Shown one piece after another: positions 62,053-64,000 of a stretch of 64,000 bases of DNA. The stretch is taken from contig NZ_KI421498.1 in NCBI RefSeq assembly GCF_000473105.1, forward strand, positions 558,001 to 622,000, read 5' to 3'. Every line of letters begins with the position of its first letter. The stretch's first letter is position 1. The stretch comes from Phaeobacter inhibens DSM 16374. Its GTDB lineage: Bacteria > Pseudomonadota > Alphaproteobacteria > Rhodobacterales > Rhodobacteraceae. The notes below the pieces were generated by a model. That model worked only from the letters and a program-made list of their open reading frames with translations. It searched no databases and was not told where the DNA came from. A program made the position numbers and the translations under genes.

Positions 62053-63357
62053 TTAGGCGCCGAAGACCCGCTTGAAGATCGTGTCGACATGTTTGGTGTG
62101 ATAGCCCATGTCGAATTTCTCGTTGATCGCCTCTTCGCCAAGGGCGGCGACCACATCCGCATCCGCCAGCAGCAGTTCACGGAAATCAACGCGATCTTCC
62201 CAGACCTTCAGGGCGTTGCGCTGCACCATGGAATAGGCGTCCTCGCGGCTGACACCCGCCTGCGTCAGGGCCAGAAGAACCCGCTGCGACATCACCAGAC
62301 CGGGGAATTTATTCATGTTGTCCAGCATGTTCTCTGGGAAGACCAGCATCTTGTCGATGACGCCTGCCAGACGGTTCAACGCAAAATCCAGGGTCACGGT
62401 GGCGTCGGGGCCGATACCGCGCTCAACGGAGGAGTGCGAGATATCGCGCTCATGCCACAGGGCCACGTTTTCCATAGCCGGGATCACCGCCATGCGCACC
62501 AGACGGGCAAGACCGGTGAGGTTCTCGGTCAGAACCGGGTTCTTCTTATGCGGCATCGCAGAGGAGCCTTTCTGCCCCATGGAGAAGAACTCGGCCCCCT
62601 CCAGCACTTCGGTGCGCTGCATGTGGCGGATTTCCACCGCGATGTTTTCAATCGAGGAGGCAATCACCCCAAGCGTGGCAAAAAACATTGCGTGGCGGTC
62701 GCGCGGGATCACCTGGGTCGAAATCGGTTCAGGGCTGAGGCCGAGCTGCTCGCAGACATGTTCTTCAACGCGGGGGTCGATATTGGCAAAGGTGCCAACC
62801 GCGCCGGAGATCGCGCCTGTGGCAACTTCGCTACGGGCGTTCTGCAGGCGCTGTTTGTTGCGGTCCATCTCGGCGTAGAAACGGGCGAAGGTCAGACCCA
62901 TGGTGGTCGGCTCGGCGTGGATCCCGTGGGACCGACCGACACGCACGGTGTCCTTGTGCTCCAGCGCGCGTTTTTTCAGCGCGGCCAGAACCTTGTCCAT
63001 GCCACCCAGCAGGATGTCGGCGGCGCGCACCAGCTGCACGTTGAGGCAGGTGTCCAGCACGTCAGACGATGTCATGCCCTGATGCACGAAGCGGGCTTCC
63101 TCTGATCCGACATGCTCGGCCAGATGGGTCAGAAAGGCGATGACGTCATGTTTGGTGACGGCCTCGATCTCATCAATACGCGCGACATCGAATTCGACAT
63201 CTTTGGCTTTCCATACCGCGTCGGCATTCTCGCGCGGGATCACACCCAGATTGGCCATGGCTTCGCAGGCGTGGGCCTCGATCTCGTACCAGATCTTGAA
63301 TTTGGTTTCCGGCGACCAGATGGCAACCATTTCAGGACGGGAATAGCGGGGGATCAT
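62053..63357 (-). CDS. purB: Adenylosuccinate lyase
   Basis: A 434-residue enzyme of the fumarase/aspartase superfamily that releases fumarate from SAICAR and adenylosuccinate in purine synthesis. It has the start MIPRYSRPEMVAIWSPE, then FVHQGMTSSDVLDT, the catalytic histidine region RSHGIHAEPTT, and the signature GQKGSSAMPHKKNP. The ATG at 63357 is chosen; the longer frame to 63474 lacks family similarity. The 274 bp upstream to the OsmC gene holds a C-rich hairpin at about 63578-63595 but no gene. Confidence 0.97.
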   Translation of the reverse strand: MIPRYSRPEMVAIWSPETKFKIWYEIEAHACEAMANLGVIPRENADAVWKAKDVEFDVARIDEIEAVTKHDVIAFLTHLAEHVGSEEARFVHQGMTSSDVLDTCLNVQLVRAADILLGGMDKVLAALKKRALEHKDTVRVGRSHGIHAEPTTMGLTFARFYAEMDRNKQRLQNARSEVATGAISGAVGTFANIDPRVEEHVCEQLGLSPEPISTQVIPRDRHAMFFATLGVIASSIENIAVEIRHMQRTEVLEGAEFFSMGQKGSSAMPHKKNPVLTENLTGLARLVRMAVIPAMENVALWHERDISHSSVERGIGPDATVTLDFALNRLAGVIDKMLVFPENMLDNMNKFPGLVMSQRVLLALTQAGVSREDAYSMVQRNALKVWEDRVDFRELLLADADVVAALGEEAINEKFDMGYHTKHVDTIFKRVFGA

Positions 63358-63631
63358 GGGCAGCAGCACCTTTTCATAGCAGGGCAGAAGGGAAGCGGAT
63401 GATGCCGCGCGTCTTAGAGCAGCGCGCCCTACAGGGCAAGGGTGGGGGCGCGCGCCGCGACAGAAAGCCCGCAAATTCAGGTCTCTTATGGTACAAAGGC
63501 TGACGTCCGGCCTGCACAGGACACGGAATTGCCCAGGGCCTGCCGATAATTGGGCAGTGCCTCAGGCTGGGGAGGAGCCCCTTTTCGGAAGGGGGTCAGG
63601 CTGGTGTCATCAGGGCCGACGGGTTTTCGGA

Positions 63632-64000
63632 TCAGAACGGCAGATGGGCGGGATCGACATCTGTCTCGCTTTCAGGCTCATCCAACCGGGTGGTCACCTT
63701 GGCGCCATGTTCCAGCGTGCGATGCACCGGGCAGCGGTCGGCAATCTCCAGCAGCTTGGCGCGCTGATCCTGGGTCAGATTGCCGCTGAGGTAGATCACG
63801 CGGGTGAACTGGTCGATCTGCGCGGGACCGGAGGGTAGCGCGTCCTGTGCGTGAACCTTGTCATGGCAGACATCGACGCTGACGCCTTCCAGGGGCCACC
63901 CCTTGCGGCGGGCATACATGCGGATCGTCATGGAGGTGCAGGCTCCAAGCCCGGCAGAGATAAACCCATAAGGCGTCATGCCGCGATTGCTGCCGCCATA
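63632..64000 (-). CDS. OsmC family peroxiredoxin-like protein, C-terminal part (runs off right edge)
   Basis: The frame continues beyond the right edge; the last 122 residues are visible. They begin YGGSNRGMTPYGFISAGLGA and contain the two OsmC cysteines in GLGACTSMTIRMYA and ADRCPVHRTLEHG. OsmC/Ohr proteins reduce organic hydroperoxides. In many Rhodobacterales homologues this domain follows an alpha/beta hydrolase domain, which cannot be judged here. An internal ATG at 63979 is not the true start because the family motif begins upstream. Confidence 0.9.
   Translation of the reverse strand, partial: YGGSNRGMTPYGFISAGLGACTSMTIRMYARRKGWPLEGVSVDVCHDKVHAQDALPSGPAQIDQFTRVIYLSGNLTQDQRAKLLEIADRCPVHRTLEHGAKVTTRLDEPESETDVDPAHLPF

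Noticed and set aside
63578-63595. CCCCTT/AAGGGG hairpin as OsmC terminator
   Set aside because: No T tract on the minus strand after the stem.
1-64000. CRISPR arrays, insertion sequences, tRNA or rRNA genes
   Set aside because: No regularly spaced repeats, transposase frames or cloverleaf-like segments were seen in the gaps I read by eye.

Overview
The window is typical chromosomal DNA of a marine alphaproteobacterium, most likely a Rhodobacteraceae member of the Roseobacter group (Phaeobacter/Ruegeria-like). This rests on protein similarity as I recognise it by eye, on the high-GC codon use, and on gene order: ccmI-ruvX-DUF1289; yajC-secD-secF followed by an Mth938 gene and ccmABCDG; a yfgM-like/bamB/der run; and heterotetrameric sarcosine oxidase soxBDAG. 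I saw no rRNA, tRNA, CRISPR array, insertion sequence or prophage. Coding density is high, and many genes are separated by strong hairpin terminators or joined by 4-8 bp overlaps.

Layout. 1-3.6 kb: the start of an ABC-F ATPase (left edge), ndk, a Pmp3/DUF4112 membrane pair, a TfoX C-terminal-domain protein, and a mannose-1-phosphate guanylyltransferase/isomerase homologue that has lost the catalytic signatures of both halves. 3.6-9.4 kb: a SulP anion transporter, a DUF2892 membrane protein, a Crp/Fnr regulator and a CIO-type cytochrome bd operon (cydA, cydB, DUF2474). The DUF2892 and cydA promoters share a 10-bp CRP-like motif. 9.5-13.7 kb: a LuxR-type response regulator divergent from a secreted, cysteine-free sulfite-oxidase-fold protein and a large hybrid histidine kinase. 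14-18.6 kb: a DUF1328 protein, a degenerate receiver-like protein, a second Crp/Fnr regulator with an N-terminal CxxC, dusA, a TauE/SafE transporter and an oxygenase-like protein.

18.7-26.3 kb: ccmI-ruvX-DUF1289 on the minus strand and the sarcosine oxidase operon on the plus strand, which feeds methylated-amine carbon into the C1 pool. 26.4-33.8 kb: two secreted paralogues of unknown function, Fe-type superoxide dismutase, a small protein with a Host_attach-family protein, a LOG-family phosphoribohydrolase, a LysM envelope protein and an Atm1-type ABC exporter. 33.9-39 kb: an RND efflux pair. 39.3-44.9 kb: the outer-membrane assembly/ribosome biogenesis run (yfgM-like, bamB, der), then a fatty acid desaturase coupled to a helix-hairpin-helix protein with a histone-H1-like tail.

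45-54.4 kb: serS, a membrane-anchored pentapeptide-repeat protein, yajC-secD-secF, an Mth938 protein and ccmABCDG. 54.4-64 kb: an ABM-domain protein, aconitase, a DUF1223 protein, a lysophospholipid acyltransferase, a divergent fliG, a TPR protein, purB and the C-terminal part of an OsmC protein (right edge).

The most interesting candidates are (i) the cofactor-less SUOX-fold protein encoded with a hybrid kinase and divergent regulator, a plausible unusual periplasmic sensing system; (ii) the doubly degenerate GDP-mannose enzyme homologue; (iii) the Crp/Fnr-cytochrome bd-DUF2892 group with a shared promoter motif; and (iv) the desaturase/H1-like HhH gene pair. All functional statements are inferred from sequence alone.
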